From positions 91,279 to 155,278 of the forward strand of contig JAUIHI010000014.1 of the NCBI GenBank assembly GCA_030432295.1: a stretch of DNA of 64,000 bases, given 5' to 3'. Shown in pieces: positions 23,505-34,673 of the stretch. A program made the translations under genes and the position numbers. The number at the start of each line of letters is the position of its first letter. Position 1 is the stretch's first letter. Source of the stretch: Anaerolineae bacterium (lineage in GTDB: Bacteria; Chloroflexota; Anaerolineae; Caldilineales; Caldilineaceae). The notes under the pieces are model-generated. The model was not told the origin of the DNA and ran no database searches. It worked only from the letters and a program-made list of their open reading frames with translations.

Positions 23505-26500
23505 ATGAACCCAACAATTCCCGACTACACAATCACCCGGCTCCTCGGCCAGGGCGGAATGGCCGAAGTCTATGCAGGGTTGGACCCGGAGTTGGACCGG
23601 CCTGTCGCCATCAAACTCATCCACCCCCGGCTGGCCGTGGACGCGCAGTTCGAGGAGCGCTTCCGCCGGGAGGCCCGGCTGGTGGCGAGCCTGCGCCATC
23701 CCCACATCGTCCAGGTCTACGACTATCAGGTGACCGACAACGGCCCGGTGATGGTGATGGAGTTTCTTCCCGGCGGCTCCCTGAAAGAGCGGCTGGATGA
23801 TCTGCGCGGCCAGGGCCAACGGCTGCCCCTGGCCGAAGCCGCCCGCATCACCGGCGCCCTGGCCTCGGCTCTGGACTACGCCCACCGCCAGGGCGCGGTC
23901 CACCGGGATGTGAAACCGGCCAACGTCCTCTTCGACCGGGAGGGCGCGCCCGTCCTGGCTGATTTCGGCATTGCCCGCATTCTGGACGACGAGAGCGGTC
24001 TGACCCAGCCGGGCACGCTTATCGGCACGCCGGCCTACCTTTCCCCAGAGCAGGCCGCGGGGGAAGTGGTCGGCCCGGCCAGCGATCTTTACAGCCTGGG
24101 CATCGTGCTATACGAAATGGTCACAGGCGCGCCTCCCTTTCAGGGCACGACGACGGCCATCCTCACCGGCCACGCCAGCGCCCCGCCCCCTCCGGCGGCC
24201 AGCCGGGTGGTGGGTCTGCCCGCCGCGGTGGATGAGATTCTGCGTCGGGCGTTGGCAAAATCGCCCGCTGACCGCTTCCCCAGCGGCGCGGCCCTGGCCC
24301 AGGCATTGCGCAACGCCATCGGTGCTGCCATCGGCGAGACCGGTGTCGCCGCGCCTCTGACCGACCAGCCGACACTCATCGAAGCCCCGCAGACGACACC
24401 CGGCGCAACGCCCGCGCCGACTGCAACGCAACCTGCCCCCCAGCCCGCCAGCACCAGCCAGAATGACGACCCGATGGCCCAACTGGCCGAAAAGCTGGAT
24501 GTTCTCTCTCCCCTCATCGGCCACTCCATCCCCGACGCCTATCGGGACGGGCGTAGCCGTCTGGCAACGACACTGGGGCTGGTCGGCCTACTCTTTGCTG
24601 CCCTCAAATTTCTCACTGACTTTTTGGATCTGGCCCAGAAAGCCTGGCGGCCCGTTGGCCTCGCCCTGCAAAGTCTGCCTGTGCTGGTGGGCCTGCTGTT
24701 GCTGACCGGTGCGGGAGCCGCGCTGGTTTCTCTGCGTCGTCCCAACCGGATGCTCAACCGGCAGCGGGCGCTGGGACTCTTTGTCGGCCTGGCCCTAGCC
24801 GCCCTGCTCTGGAGCGGCTGGACAGTAGCCCAGTGGCTGCGCCCCCCGGACAAGCTGATCGTCGCCATCGGCGAATTCGAGCGTTTCAGCAGCCGGGTGG
24901 GCAACCCCGCAGGGGACCTCTTTGTGGCGATGGAGCGGGCCTTTGCCCCCTTGCAGGAGCGGGTCAGTGTTCAGCGCACCTACCGCTCTTATACCAGCGC
25001 GGCCGAAGCCAAAGCCGACGGGGTGGCCCGGGGCGCAGTGGCCCTGCTTTGGGGCAGCTACAGCGATGACGGCGTTACCGTCTATATGGAGGCGATGGAG
25101 CCGCCCACCCAGGCCGAAATCGGCGGCGTATCCCTCTCTCTCCAGAAATTCTCCGGGCTGGCGGAGCGCATCGGACTGGGGCGGGCTGCCCCCTCGGATG
25201 CACTGAACCGTTTCCAGCGGGAACCCCTCTACATCCCGGATCGGGTCTCCTTTGCCGCAGCCGAGACAGAGCAGATGACCGCCGCGGCCGCCTTTGTGCT
25301 GGGCGTCAGCTTTCAACTGGCCGGCGATAGAGAGAGCGCACTGGCTTTGCTCGATCAGGCGGTGGCCGGGATGGGGGACGGGGAGAGCGGGCTGGTCGGT
25401 GGCGAGATGCTCTACTTCCAGCGGGGGGTGCTGCGCTGGGAGGAAGGCCGCCAGGACGAGGCCATCGCCGATATGGAGCAGGCCGTCGCCCTGGCCCCGG
25501 ACTATTACCCCCCCCGCTACAATCTGGCGATCTTCTATGCCAGCGGTTGCCCCACACCGGCCCGCATCGAACAGGCCGTTGCCCAGGCGGAAGAGGCGGC
25601 CCAGATTCGGCCCAACGACGACACCCATCACAATCTGCTGGCGTCGCTCTATTTGCAGGCCGGGCGCACTGGGGATGCCCTGGCCCTGCTCGAACAGAGT
25701 GGCGCGGCAGCCCCCACCACTGCCGAGGAGTATCTCTTCCTGGCCCAGCTCTACACAGGGCTGCGGGAAACGGACAAAGCCGCCGAAGCTGTGGAGCAGG
25801 TGCTGGCTCTGCTCGCCGCCCAGCCCAATCACAGCATTCAAGAGCAGTTGATGCTGGGCACCGCTTATCTCCTGGGCGAACGCTATACGGAAGCCCTGGC
25901 CGCGTTCCAGCCCGTCACCGAAGCCGAGCCGGAGAACCCGGATGGCTGGCAGGGCTTGGGCGACGCCCACTTTTGGCGGGAGGAATGGGCTGCCGCGCAG
26001 AGTGCTTATGCAAAAGTGGTGGCGCTGACGCCGGAGAGTGGGGACGGCTATCTGCTTCTGGGCCTGACCGCCTCGGCAGCCGGGGATCGCTCCGCCGCGG
26101 CGTCTGCGCTGGCCCAAGCCGCCGAACGCACGGCCTGCGATCCCACAGCGGCCCTTCTGCTGGGCGGGGAATATGTGTTGCAGGACGAATACACCCAGGC
26201 CATTGCCTCCTTTCAAAAAGTATTGGCCCTGGACCCGGAGAATGGGAATGCCCTCTATCTCCTGGGCAGCGTCTATATTTTACAGGAGGATTGGGAGCAA
26301 GCGGAAGACGCCTATACCAGAGCCGCGGCCATCCAGCCGGACGATCCGTCGATTCTGCACGGGCTGGCGCGTACGCTTTCGGCCCAGGGCAAGGCAGTGG
26401 AGTCGGAAGGGCCGTGGCGGCGCTACACCGAACTGGTGCCCGATGACAGTGAGGCGTGGCAATTTCTGGCCCTAGCCCTGCTCTTTCAGGGGCGCAACGA

Positions 26501-27785
26501 CGAAGCCGCCGCCGCGGCCCGCCAGGGGTTGGCCGTCGCCGAGGGCGGGGAGTTGTACGTCTCTTTGGGGATGGCCCTGGACGGCCTGGGAGAGAACGAC
26601 GACGCGCGGGCAGCCTATCGGGACGCTCTGGCTCTGGACCCGGAGAATGGGGGGGCATACCGGGGCATTGGGGAGATCAGCCGCCGGATCGGCGCGCTGG
26701 ACGAAGCCATTGCCGCCTATGCGGAAGCCGCCCGGCTGAGCGGTGTTGCTTTGGATTTCATCGCCCTGGCCGCGCTCTATCAGCAGGTGGGCCAGATCGA
26801 TGCGGGTCTGGCCGCCATCGCCGCGGCCCTGTCCACCGAGCCGGACAACAGCGACGCGCTCCTGCGCGCTGGTCTGCTGGAGCGGGATGCGGGCAATCTG
26901 ACTGCAGCGGAAGGCTATTTTCAGCGTTCGGCCACTCTGCGCCCCGACGATCCCCTGCCCCTGCTGGGGCTGGTGCAGGTGGGTTATCAGCAGTGCCGGC
27001 TCTCCAGCGCGGGCCAGGCCGCGCGTCAGATGGTCGAACGAAACCCGGCAGCCTTCTTTCGGGGGACGCTTGCCTCCATCTATCTGGCCCAGGGGCGGGA
27101 CAACGAAGCCCTGGCAATTGTGGATGAATTGCGGGCCAGCCCACCTGACGATGCGGAAGCGCACGGGGCCGCGGCCCGCCTGCTCCTCCGTCTGGACCGG
27201 CTGGACGAGGCCCTGGCCGAGTTCCAGTTGGCCGCCGACGCGACCGGGGCTACCAGCCCCAGCGCCGGGCTGATCTCCTATGAGTTGGGTGGGTTGTATC
27301 TGCTGCTGGGCCAGCCGCTGCCAGGGAGCAGTGAATACAGCCGCGCCCTGGCCCTGCGCCCTGGCCTGATTCCGGCCCAGGCGGGGCTGGGGGATGTGGC
27401 GCTCTGGCAGGGCGACGCAGCCAGGGCGGCGGATATCTACGCGGATGCGCTGGCCGCGCTGCCACTCTATCGCCCCCTGACGGATCAGGAAGATTACGAA
27501 GCCTTTGCCGGGATCACCCAGGGCAAGCAGGCCCTGGCCCTGGCCCGATTGGGCCGGGGCGAAGAGGCGGCAGAGATGCAGGCAGCGGCCATTGCCCAAC
27601 TCAACCAATTGGTCGCGTCTCTGCCCCAAAGCCCCACCGCTCACTTTTCCCTGGCCCTTCTGCATCTGCTGGCCGAAGACGCAGTCGCTGCGGACAGTGC
27701 CTTTGCCCAGGCGGTCCAGTGCGACGCCTCTCTGACAGTTGTGCGGGAGCAGACGGAAAAAATCCTGGCAGAGTTGCAGGATTGA
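23505..27785 (+). CDS. Very large membrane Ser/Thr kinase with TPR array
   Basis: 1426 residues from MNPTIPDYTITRLLGQGG. An earlier TTG start would lie inside a hairpin repeat and is rejected; no strong ribosome-binding site precedes the ATG. The kinase domain spans about residues 8-275: GQGGMAEVYAGL, VAIKLIH, HRDVKPANVLFDREG (about 132), DFGIARI, GTPAYLSPEQ. A proline/threonine linker follows, then three hydrophobic segments (about 355-445). The remaining ~980 residues are extracytoplasmic if that topology holds: first an alpha/beta part (LIVAIGEFERFSSRVGN), then some 18-20 TPR-like helical pairs (LGDAHFWREEWAAAQSAYAK, LLGSVYILQEDWEQAEDAYT). The likely role is sensing or scaffolding coupled to phosphorylation; FHA proteins nearby are candidate partners. 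Confidence 0.92.
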   Translation: MNPTIPDYTITRLLGQGGMAEVYAGLDPELDRPVAIKLIHPRLAVDAQFEERFRREARLVASLRHPHIVQVYDYQVTDNGPVMVMEFLPGGSLKERLDDLRGQGQRLPLAEAARITGALASALDYAHRQGAVHRDVKPANVLFDREGAPVLADFGIARILDDESGLTQPGTLIGTPAYLSPEQAAGEVVGPASDLYSLGIVLYEMVTGAPPFQGTTTAILTGHASAPPPPAASRVVGLPAAVDEILRRALAKSPADRFPSGAALAQALRNAIGAAIGETGVAAPLTDQPTLIEAPQTTPGATPAPTATQPAPQPASTSQNDDPMAQLAEKLDVLSPLIGHSIPDAYRDGRSRLATTLGLVGLLFAALKFLTDFLDLAQKAWRPVGLALQSLPVLVGLLLLTGAGAALVSLRRPNRMLNRQRALGLFVGLALAALLWSGWTVAQWLRPPDKLIVAIGEFERFSSRVGNPAGDLFVAMERAFAPLQERVSVQRTYRSYTSAAEAKADGVARGAVALLWGSYSDDGVTVYMEAMEPPTQAEIGGVSLSLQKFSGLAERIGLGRAAPSDALNRFQREPLYIPDRVSFAAAETEQMTAAAAFVLGVSFQLAGDRESALALLDQAVAGMGDGESGLVGGEMLYFQRGVLRWEEGRQDEAIADMEQAVALAPDYYPPRYNLAIFYASGCPTPARIEQAVAQAEEAAQIRPNDDTHHNLLASLYLQAGRTGDALALLEQSGAAAPTTAEEYLFLAQLYTGLRETDKAAEAVEQVLALLAAQPNHSIQEQLMLGTAYLLGERYTEALAAFQPVTEAEPENPDGWQGLGDAHFWREEWAAAQSAYAKVVALTPESGDGYLLLGLTASAAGDRSAAASALAQAAERTACDPTAALLLGGEYVLQDEYTQAIASFQKVLALDPENGNALYLLGSVYILQEDWEQAEDAYTRAAAIQPDDPSILHGLARTLSAQGKAVESEGPWRRYTELVPDDSEAWQFLALALLFQGRNDEAAAAARQGLAVAEGGELYVSLGMALDGLGENDDARAAYRDALALDPENGGAYRGIGEISRRIGALDEAIAAYAEAARLSGVALDFIALAALYQQVGQIDAGLAAIAAALSTEPDNSDALLRAGLLERDAGNLTAAEGYFQRSATLRPDDPLPLLGLVQVGYQQCRLSSAGQAARQMVERNPAAFFRGTLASIYLAQGRDNEALAIVDELRASPPDDAEAHGAAARLLLRLDRLDEALAEFQLAADATGATSPSAGLISYELGGLYLLLGQPLPGSSEYSRALALRPGLIPAQAGLGDVALWQGDAARAADIYADALAALPLYRPLTDQEDYEAFAGITQGKQALALARLGRGEEAAEMQAAAIAQLNQLVASLPQSPTAHFSLALLHLLAEDAVAADSAFAQAVQCDASLTVVREQTEKILAELQD

Positions 27786-27803
27786 ATCAATCGCGCAAAC
27801 GAC

Positions 27804-27832
27804 TTGACGAACTCGCCCAAATCGTGTAGAGT
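27804..27832 (+). promoter_or_regulatory. Candidate sigma-70 promoter upstream of gltB
   Basis: TTGACG at 27804-27809, 17-base spacer, TAGAGT at 27827-27832. This leaves a leader of about 210 bases before the gltB ATG. The -35 box is strong and the -10 box weak. The leader shows no riboswitch or leader peptide that I recognise. Confidence 0.4.
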
Positions 27833-28048
27833 ACTCGCTACTATCTGTGCAAAATGGAACAATCGAGGCAGAGCCGTTCCTGCGGCACCCCATTTATCCC
27901 CAATCTGCCCGATTCCAACAAGCGACAACGACGTCAACTGGTCTGTGCCGACCCAAACGCAAGTATTTATTTTGTAGAAATTGTCGGTCACTGTTGCCGG
28001 TAATTGACCGCTGCTGAAATGCGGCGGCCACAGTAAGGAGACGTCGCA

Positions 28049-31000
28049 ATGTTCGCAGAAAAAACACCTGCCGAGCCTCATCAATCTAAACTTCCCGTTG
28101 GCCTTCCCAAAAAGCAGGGACTCTACGATCCATCCTTCGAGAAGGATGCCTGTGGTGTGGGCTTTGTAGTCAACATCAAAGGCAAAAAATCCCACGAAAT
28201 CGTCAGCCAGGCCCTGACCGTTCTGCTCAATCTGGACCACCGGGGCGCACGGGGTGCGGAAGCCAACACTGGCGACGGTGCGGGCATCCTGCTCCAAATC
28301 CCCGATGGCTTCTTCCGCAGCCCCAATGCTGGTCTGGATTTCACACTGCCCGCAGCCGGTCATTATGGTGTGGGGATGATTTTTATGTCCCAGGACGAGC
28401 AGGAGCAGCGGGAATGCAAAGAGCGCTTCGAGGAATTCGTGCGGGAAGAGGGCCAGCACTTTCTTGGCTGGCGCAAAGTTCCCACCGACAACACCGGTCT
28501 GGGCGCAACCGCGCGGATGGGTGAACCTACCGTCTTTCAGGCTTTTGTGGGCCGAAATTTTGCCACGCTGGCCGACGACGATATGGCCTTTGAGCGCAAA
28601 CTCTATGTCATCCGCAAACGGGCCGAGCACGCTATCCGCTATGCGGATTTCCCTGGCGGTGACCGCTTCTACGTCGCCAGCTTCTCCAGCCGCACGATTG
28701 TCTATAAGGGAATGTTGCTGCCGGAACAGGTTCCCAGCTTTTTCACAGACCTGTCGGACGAAAATCTGGAGAGCGCGCTGGCGGTGGTCCATTCCCGCTT
28801 CAGCACCAACACTTTCCCCAGTTGGGAACGGGCACACCCCTACCGCTACGTCATCCACAACGGCGAGATCAACACCCTGCGCGGCAATGTGAACTGGATG
28901 TACGCCCGCCAGTCCACATTGGAATCGGACCTTTTCGGCGACGATCTGGCCAAAACGATGCCGGTCATCAACCCGGATGGCAGCGACACTGCAATGTTCG
29001 ACGAGACGCTGGAATTCCTGCATCTGGCCGGGCGGCCCCTGCACCACGCGGTGATGATGATGATCCCCGAGCCGTGGTCGGGCCACGCCACAATGAGCGA
29101 GAGCAAAAAGGCCTTCTACGAATATCACAGCACGCTGATGGAACCCTGGGACGGCCCGGCCTCCATCGGCTTCACCGACGGTACTGTCGTCGGTGCGGTG
29201 CTGGACCGCAACGGCCTGCGCCCCTCCCGCTATTATGTGACGAAGGACGATCTGGTGGTGATGGCGTCGGAGGTGGGCGTGCTGGACATCCCCGCCGACC
29301 GCATCCTCTACAAATCCCGGCTGCAACCGGGGCGGATGTTCCTGGTGGACACAGCCCAGGGACGCATTATCGCCGACGAGGAGATCAAAGAGAGCCTGGC
29401 CGCGGAACACCCCTATCGGGAGTGGCTGGACAACAATCTGGTCCACCTGGACAATCTGCCCGAACCACCCCAGGTGGCCGAGCCGGATCACCGCACGGTT
29501 GTCCAGCGCCAGTTGGCCTTTGGCTACAACTACGAGACCCTGCGGGTGATCGTCGGGCCGATGTCGAAGGACGGCGTGGAGGCTCTGGGCGCGATGGGCA
29601 ACGACGCGGCTCTGGCCGTCCTCTCTGACCAGCCCCAACTGCTCTACAACTATTTCAAGCAGCTTTTCGCCCAGGTCACCAATCCGCCCCTGGACGGCAT
29701 CCGGGAAGAGTTGGTGACGGCCTCCGATGTCTATATGGGCACGGAATTAAATCTGCTCGACACGAAGCCCGCCAATGCCCGGCAGATCAAAATCAAAGCG
29801 CCGATTCTGACCAACAAAGAGTTGGCAAAGATCCGTTATCTGGACGGGCCGGACTTCAAATCTCGCACAATCCCCGCCCTCTTCCGGGTGGACGAAGGCA
29901 CGGCCGGACTGGAAAGCGCGTTGGAGCAGATGTACGAAGCCGCGCGTCAGGCCATCGCCGACGGGGTGAATGTGCTGATCCTCTCGGACCGGGGCATCGA
30001 CCGCTTCAATGCGCCGATTCCTGCCCTGCTGGCTGTCTCCGGTCTGCACCATTTCCTGATCCGGGAGGAACTGCGCACACAGGTGGCGCTGATTCTCGAA
30101 TCTGGCGAACCCCGCGAAGTTCATCACTTCTCGCTGCTCGTCGGCTACGGTGCCACCGCGGTCAACCCCTATCTGGCCTACGAAACCATCGGCGATATGG
30201 TGCGCCAGGGGATGCTCACCGACACCGACGAATACACTGCCACCAAACAGTACATCAAAGCGGCTACGAAGGGCGTGATGAAAGTGCTGTCGAAGATGGG
30301 CATCTCGACGATGCAGAGCTACTGTGGCGCGCAGATATTCGAGGCGTTGGGGCTGAGCAGCGAAGTGATCGACAAATACTTCACCTGGACGCCGAGTCGG
30401 GTGGAAGGCATCGGGCTGGCCGAAATCTACCAGGAAGTGGAGATGCGCCATCGCAAAGCCTTCCCGGAGCGCCAGTTGAACGGCCACGTGCTCCCTGCTG
30501 GTGGCGACTATCAGTGGCGCAAGGATGGGGAGGTCCATCTCTTCAATCCCCAGACGATTCACTTCTTGCAGCGTGCCACACGCGCCAACGACTACAAAGC
30601 CTTCAAAGAATATAGCCGGCTGGTCAACGACCAGTCCCAGAAGATGGCGACCCTGCGCAGCCTGCTGGAATTCAAATTCCCGGAGCAGGGCATTCCCATC
30701 GAGGAAGTGGAACCGGCAGAGGAGATTGTCAAGCGATTCAAGACCGGCGCGATGAGCTACGGCTCGATCAGCAAAGAAGCCCACGAGTCTCTGGCGATTG
30801 CCATGAACCGGCTGGGCGGCAAGAGCAACACCGGCGAAGGCGGCGAGGACAACGAGCGCTACACGCCAATGGCGAACGGCGATTCCAAGAACAGCGCCAT
30901 CAAACAGGTGGCTTCGGGCCGCTTTGGTGTCACCAGCGAATATCTGGTCAACGCCCAGGAGTTGCAGATCAAAATGGCGCAAGGGGCCAAGCCCGGCGAG

Positions 31001-32692
31001 GGCGGCCAGTTGCCTGGACGCAAAGTCTACCCGTGGATTGCCCGGGTGCGCTATAGCACCCCCGGCGTGGGGCTGATTTCCCCGCCCCCCCATCACGACA
31101 TCTATTCGATTGAAGATTTAGCCGAACTGATCCACGACCTGAAGAACGCCAACCATCACGCCCGCATCAATGTGAAGCTGGTGTCCGAGGTCGGCGTGGG
31201 TACGATTGCTGCGGGTGTGGCCAAGGGTCACGCGGATGTCATCCTCATCAGCGGCCACGACGGCGGCACAGGCGCTTCGCCCCAGACCAGCATCAAACAC
31301 GCGGGGCTGCCCTGGGAGTTGGGTCTGGCTGAAACCCACCAGACGCTTGTGTTGAACAATCTGCGCAGCCGTGTGGTGGTGGAGACCGACGGTCAGCTCA
31401 AGACGGGCCGTGACCTGGCGATTGCAGCACTGCTGGGCGCAGAGGAATACGGCTTTGCCACCAGTCCGCTGGTCGCGCTGGGCTGTATTATGATGCGGGT
31501 CTGCCATCTGGACACCTGCCCGGTGGGTGTGGCTACCCAAAACCCGGAACTGCGCAAGAAGTTCACGGGCGATCCCCAGCATGTGGTCAACTTTATGCTC
31601 TTTATCGCCGAAGAATTGCGCGAGATTATGGCAAAGCTCGGCTTCCGCACCCTGAACGAGATGATCGGGCACACGGAAGTGCTGGAACCCCGCAAGGCGG
31701 TGGATCACTGGAAGGCCAAAGGTATCGACCTGGCCCCCATCCTCTACCAGCCCGATGCGCCCGCCGAAGTGGGCCGCTACTGCCAGATCGCCCAGGATCA
31801 CGGCCTGGACAAGGCCCTGGACAACACGACCCTCCTGGAAATCTGCCGCCCGGCCCTGGAAAATCGGGAACCGGTGACGGCGGTTGTGCCCATCCGCAAC
31901 ATCAACCGGGTGGTGGGTACGATTGTGGGCAGCGAAGTCACCCGTCGCCATGGCCGGGAGGGGCTGCCGGAGGACACGATTCTGCTGCGCTTCCAGGGGT
32001 CCGCGGGCCAGAGCTTTGGCGCATTTGTGCCCAAAGGTATGACGCTGGTACTGGAAGGCGACGGCAACGACTATTTCGGCAAGGGGCTGTCCGGCGGCAA
32101 GCTCATCGCCCACCCGCTGGATGAAGCTACTTTTGTGGCCGAAGAAAATATTATCATCGGCAATGTGGCGCTCTACGGTGCTACCAGCGGTGAGGCCTAC
32201 ATCCGCGGCAAAGCGGGCGAACGTTTCGCCGTGCGCAACAGCGGTGCCCACACAGTAGTGGAAGGTGTGGGCGATCACGCCTGTGAATATATGACCGGTG
32301 GCCGGGTGGTTGTGCTTGGCGCAACCGGGCGCAACTTTGCAGCGGGTATGTCCGGCGGTATCGCTTATGTGCTGGACGAGACCGGCGACTTTGCCACCCG
32401 CTGCAACCAGGAGATGGCGGGGCTACACCCGCTGACCGATCCAGCAGAGATTGCCGAAGTGGAGCAGATGATTCGCCGCCACGGCGAGTACACTGCCAGC
32501 CCGGTGGCTGCTCGTGTGCTGGGCGATTGGCCGTCTATGGTCGCCAAATTCGTCAAAGTGCTGCCCAGCGACTACGAGCGTATGCTGGACGCCATCGCCG
32601 AAGTCGAGGCCGAAGGGATCACCGGCGAAGAGGCGTTGATCGTCGCCTTCGAGCGCAACAAGAACGACGCGGCCCGGGTGAGCGGCAACTAA
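28049..32692 (+). CDS. gltB: Glutamate synthase, large (alpha) subunit
   Basis: 1547 residues, normal length; the ATG follows AAGGAGACGTCGCA. A short propeptide precedes the N-terminal nucleophile Cys-35 ([17 protein letters not shown]), which is exposed on maturation. The N-terminal glutaminase domain spans to about residue 430 ([29 protein letters not shown]). The central domain and the FMN-binding synthase barrel follow ([32 protein letters not shown]). The 3Fe-4S cluster cysteines are in CHLDTCPVG (about 1151-1156). The C-terminal GXGXG beta-helix shows [11 protein letters not shown] and GGIAYVLDE. It makes two glutamates from glutamine and 2-oxoglutarate with GltD. It leads the amino-acid block. 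Confidence 0.97.
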   Translation: MFAEKTPAEPHQSKLPVGLPKKQGLYDPSFEKDACGVGFVVNIKGKKSHEIVSQALTVLLNLDHRGARGAEANTGDGAGILLQIPDGFFRSPNAGLDFTLPAAGHYGVGMIFMSQDEQEQRECKERFEEFVREEGQHFLGWRKVPTDNTGLGATARMGEPTVFQAFVGRNFATLADDDMAFERKLYVIRKRAEHAIRYADFPGGDRFYVASFSSRTIVYKGMLLPEQVPSFFTDLSDENLESALAVVHSRFSTNTFPSWERAHPYRYVIHNGEINTLRGNVNWMYARQSTLESDLFGDDLAKTMPVINPDGSDTAMFDETLEFLHLAGRPLHHAVMMMIPEPWSGHATMSESKKAFYEYHSTLMEPWDGPASIGFTDGTVVGAVLDRNGLRPSRYYVTKDDLVVMASEVGVLDIPADRILYKSRLQPGRMFLVDTAQGRIIADEEIKESLAAEHPYREWLDNNLVHLDNLPEPPQVAEPDHRTVVQRQLAFGYNYETLRVIVGPMSKDGVEALGAMGNDAALAVLSDQPQLLYNYFKQLFAQVTNPPLDGIREELVTASDVYMGTELNLLDTKPANARQIKIKAPILTNKELAKIRYLDGPDFKSRTIPALFRVDEGTAGLESALEQMYEAARQAIADGVNVLILSDRGIDRFNAPIPALLAVSGLHHFLIREELRTQVALILESGEPREVHHFSLLVGYGATAVNPYLAYETIGDMVRQGMLTDTDEYTATKQYIKAATKGVMKVLSKMGISTMQSYCGAQIFEALGLSSEVIDKYFTWTPSRVEGIGLAEIYQEVEMRHRKAFPERQLNGHVLPAGGDYQWRKDGEVHLFNPQTIHFLQRATRANDYKAFKEYSRLVNDQSQKMATLRSLLEFKFPEQGIPIEEVEPAEEIVKRFKTGAMSYGSISKEAHESLAIAMNRLGGKSNTGEGGEDNERYTPMANGDSKNSAIKQVASGRFGVTSEYLVNAQELQIKMAQGAKPGEGGQLPGRKVYPWIARVRYSTPGVGLISPPPHHDIYSIEDLAELIHDLKNANHHARINVKLVSEVGVGTIAAGVAKGHADVILISGHDGGTGASPQTSIKHAGLPWELGLAETHQTLVLNNLRSRVVVETDGQLKTGRDLAIAALLGAEEYGFATSPLVALGCIMMRVCHLDTCPVGVATQNPELRKKFTGDPQHVVNFMLFIAEELREIMAKLGFRTLNEMIGHTEVLEPRKAVDHWKAKGIDLAPILYQPDAPAEVGRYCQIAQDHGLDKALDNTTLLEICRPALENREPVTAVVPIRNINRVVGTIVGSEVTRRHGREGLPEDTILLRFQGSAGQSFGAFVPKGMTLVLEGDGNDYFGKGLSGGKLIAHPLDEATFVAEENIIIGNVALYGATSGEAYIRGKAGERFAVRNSGAHTVVEGVGDHACEYMTGGRVVVLGATGRNFAAGMSGGIAYVLDETGDFATRCNQEMAGLHPLTDPAEIAEVEQMIRRHGEYTASPVAARVLGDWPSMVAKFVKVLPSDYERMLDAIAEVEAEGITGEEALIVAFERNKNDAARVSGN

Positions 32693-32706
32693 ATTAAAGA
32701 AAGTTT

Positions 32707-32802
32707 CGCGGCGGCGTGACAAGATGACAAAATGACAAGATGACTGGGTGACTTCGATATCACTTTGTCATCTTCTCATCCGGTCAGCCGGTCATCTGCC
32801 GC
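32707..32802. repeat. Inverted repeat of GATGACAA words between gltB and gltD
   Basis: GTGACAAGATGACAAAATGA (from 32716) pairs imperfectly with the region TTTGTCATCTTCTCATCCGG...GTCATCTGCCGCGG (32765-32803) around a short centre (CTTCGATATCA). It is made of repeated TGACAAGA words. It fills the gltB-gltD gap and may tune the relative expression of the two subunits. Confidence 0.6.
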
Positions 32803-32832
32803 GGTTCAACACATCGCGGAGAATTTTGAACA

Positions 32833-34338
32833 ATGGGGAAACCGACCGGATTTATGGAATTTGAGCGGCAGTTGGCGCCGGAGCGCCCGCCGCTGGAGCG
32901 CATTCAGGACTGGGGCGAGTTTCACTTGCACACGTCCACAGATTTCCTGCAAACCCAGGGCGCACGCTGCATGGACTGCGGCATCCCGTTCTGCCATACG
33001 GGCTCGCTCATCAGCGGGATGGCATCGGGCTGCCCCGTCAACAATCTGATTCCAGAGTGGAACGATCTGGTCTTCCGTGGCCTGTGGCGGGATGCGCTGG
33101 ACAGGCTGCACGCCACCAACAACTTCCCGGAATTCACCGGGCGGGTCTGCCCCGCGCCCTGCGAAGGCTCCTGCACGTTGGGGATTATCGAGCCGCCGGT
33201 CGCCATCAAAAGCATCGAATGTGCGATTATCGATCACGGCTTTGAAGAGGGCTGGGTCACGCCCCATCTGCCTGAGAAGCGCACGGGCAAGAGCGTGGCT
33301 ATCGTCGGCTCCGGCCCTTCCGGTCTGGCCGCCGCGGCCCAGCTCAACCTGGCCGGCCACGACGTGACGGTCTACGAGCGGGCTGACCGCATCGGTGGCC
33401 TGCTAATGTACGGCATCCCCAATATGAAACTGGACAAAGCAACGGTCCAGCGGCGCATCGATCTGATGGCGGCTGAGGGTGTCAAATTTGTTACCAACAC
33501 CGAAATCGGCAAGGACATCCCGGCCCAGAAGCTGGTCGATGACTTCGACGCGGTAGTGCTCTGTACGGGCGCGACAAAGCCCCGGGATTTGCCCATCGAA
33601 GGACGCAATCTGAAGGGCATCCACATGGCTATGGAGTTCCTGCACGGGAACACCAAACACTTGCTCGACCAGAATGAGGGGCCGGTGGAAGGTGAGGGCT
33701 TCAGCTACCCATTCATCAATGCCGAGGGCAAGGATGTGATTGTCATCGGTGGCGGTGACACGGGCAATGACTGCCTGGGCACGTCCATGCGCCACAACTG
33801 CAATTCGGTGAATATGTTCGAGATTCTGCCCCAGCCCCCGGCGGAGCGGGCCGCGGACAATCCCTGGCCCGAATGGCCGAAGATTCACCGCATCGACTAC
33901 GGCCACGCAGAAGTCGCAGCCAAACAGGGCGCAGACCCCCGCACTTTTGAGATCAGCACCAAGAAATTTGTGGGCGACGAAGAGGGCAACGTCAAAGAGT
34001 TGCACACAGTGATGATCCGCTGGGAGAAGGACGCCAACGGGCGCTTCCAACTCATCGAAATCCCCGGCACGGAGAAAGTCTGGCCCGCACAGTTGGTGCT
34101 GCTGGCTATGGGCTTCCTGGGGCCAGAGGATACGATTCTGGAGCAGTTGGGCGTGGAACGGGATCCCCGCTCCAACGCCAAAGCCGAATACGGCAGCTTT
34201 GCGACGAGCGTGCCCGGCGTCTTTGCCGCTGGCGATATACGCCGGGGCCAGAGTCTGGTTGTCTGGGCCATCAACGAAGGCCGGGCAGCGGCCCGCGAGT
34301 GCGACCGCTTCCTGATGGGCGAGACGGCGTTGCCGTAG
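32833..34338 (+). CDS. gltD: Glutamate synthase, small (beta) subunit
   Basis: 501 residues, usual length. The N-terminal part carries the two 4Fe-4S cysteine sets: CMDCGIPFC...GCPVNN and [12 protein letters not shown]. The FAD site is [20 protein letters not shown] (about 155-174), followed by [20 protein letters not shown]. The NAD(P)H site is [16 protein letters not shown] (about 300-315). A final FAD-contact [19 protein letters not shown] is present. It passes electrons from NAD(P)H to GltB. It sits 140 bases after gltB, separated by a hairpin repeat. The ATG at 32833 has a weak GGAG about 13 bases upstream. Confidence 0.96.
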   Translation: MGKPTGFMEFERQLAPERPPLERIQDWGEFHLHTSTDFLQTQGARCMDCGIPFCHTGSLISGMASGCPVNNLIPEWNDLVFRGLWRDALDRLHATNNFPEFTGRVCPAPCEGSCTLGIIEPPVAIKSIECAIIDHGFEEGWVTPHLPEKRTGKSVAIVGSGPSGLAAAAQLNLAGHDVTVYERADRIGGLLMYGIPNMKLDKATVQRRIDLMAAEGVKFVTNTEIGKDIPAQKLVDDFDAVVLCTGATKPRDLPIEGRNLKGIHMAMEFLHGNTKHLLDQNEGPVEGEGFSYPFINAEGKDVIVIGGGDTGNDCLGTSMRHNCNSVNMFEILPQPPAERAADNPWPEWPKIHRIDYGHAEVAAKQGADPRTFEISTKKFVGDEEGNVKELHTVMIRWEKDANGRFQLIEIPGTEKVWPAQLVLLAMGFLGPEDTILEQLGVERDPRSNAKAEYGSFATSVPGVFAAGDIRRGQSLVVWAINEGRAAARECDRFLMGETALP

Positions 34339-34349
34339 GGTGAGTAAGC

Positions 34350-34441
34350 AGTGAGCAGTCATCAGTTGTGCTGCGGCCCGACTGTTCACCGATAACTGAT
34401 TACTGAACACCACCGCCGGGCGGCTGCCATCAGTGCCCGGC
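34350..34441. repeat. AGTGAGCAGTCATCAGTT repeat and a small GC hairpin
   Basis: AGTGAGCAGTCATCAGTT (34350-34367) pairs loosely with AACTGATTACTGAACAC (34394-34410). A second hairpin, GCCGGGC...GCCCGGC, lies at 34415-34441. The first 18-base word occurs again, identically, inside cimA at 48479-48496. With the promoter candidate next to it, this accounts for the gene-free 335 bases 34339-34673. Confidence 0.65.
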
Positions 34442-34469
34442 GTGTGTTATCCAGAGACTTCCCCACAAA

Positions 34470-34498
34470 TCGACGAAATGGGCAATTGGCGGTATAAT
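34470..34498 (+). promoter_or_regulatory. Candidate promoter for the HATPase/STAS-like gene
   Basis: TCGACG at 34470-34475, 17-base spacer, perfect TATAAT at 34493-34498. Transcription would start near 34505, so an ATG at 34509 would be almost leaderless. This supports translation from an internal ATG near 34674 with a leader of about 170 bases. Confidence 0.4.
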
Positions 34499-34673
34499 TT
34501 TTGCACCGATGAGGTTGTGCAATCCGACGTGCACTGTGGAAAGCAGCATCGATATCCGAAGGTTAAGGCTGCAAATGCAGAGAGGAGTTAGTGGCTCTGC
34601 AACTGTGATTAATCAGATAAACCAACTACTTGAGCTGTGTCACCTACCGTGTAATTGGAAAGCAATATTCATT

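Noticed and set aside
27833..28048. Riboswitch or leader peptide before gltB
   Set aside because: No known aptamer pattern, no conserved hairpin pair and no short frame rich in a relevant amino acid were seen.
24795..29638. Long minus-strand open frames opposite the kinase-TPR and gltB genes
   Set aside because: Their translations lack recognisable motifs, whereas the plus-strand frames contain complete kinase and glutamate synthase landmarks.
34509..34673. N-terminal 55 codons as part of the HATPase/STAS-like protein
   Set aside because: They precede the first structured strand, lack similarity to the fold, and begin only about four bases after the predicted transcription start.
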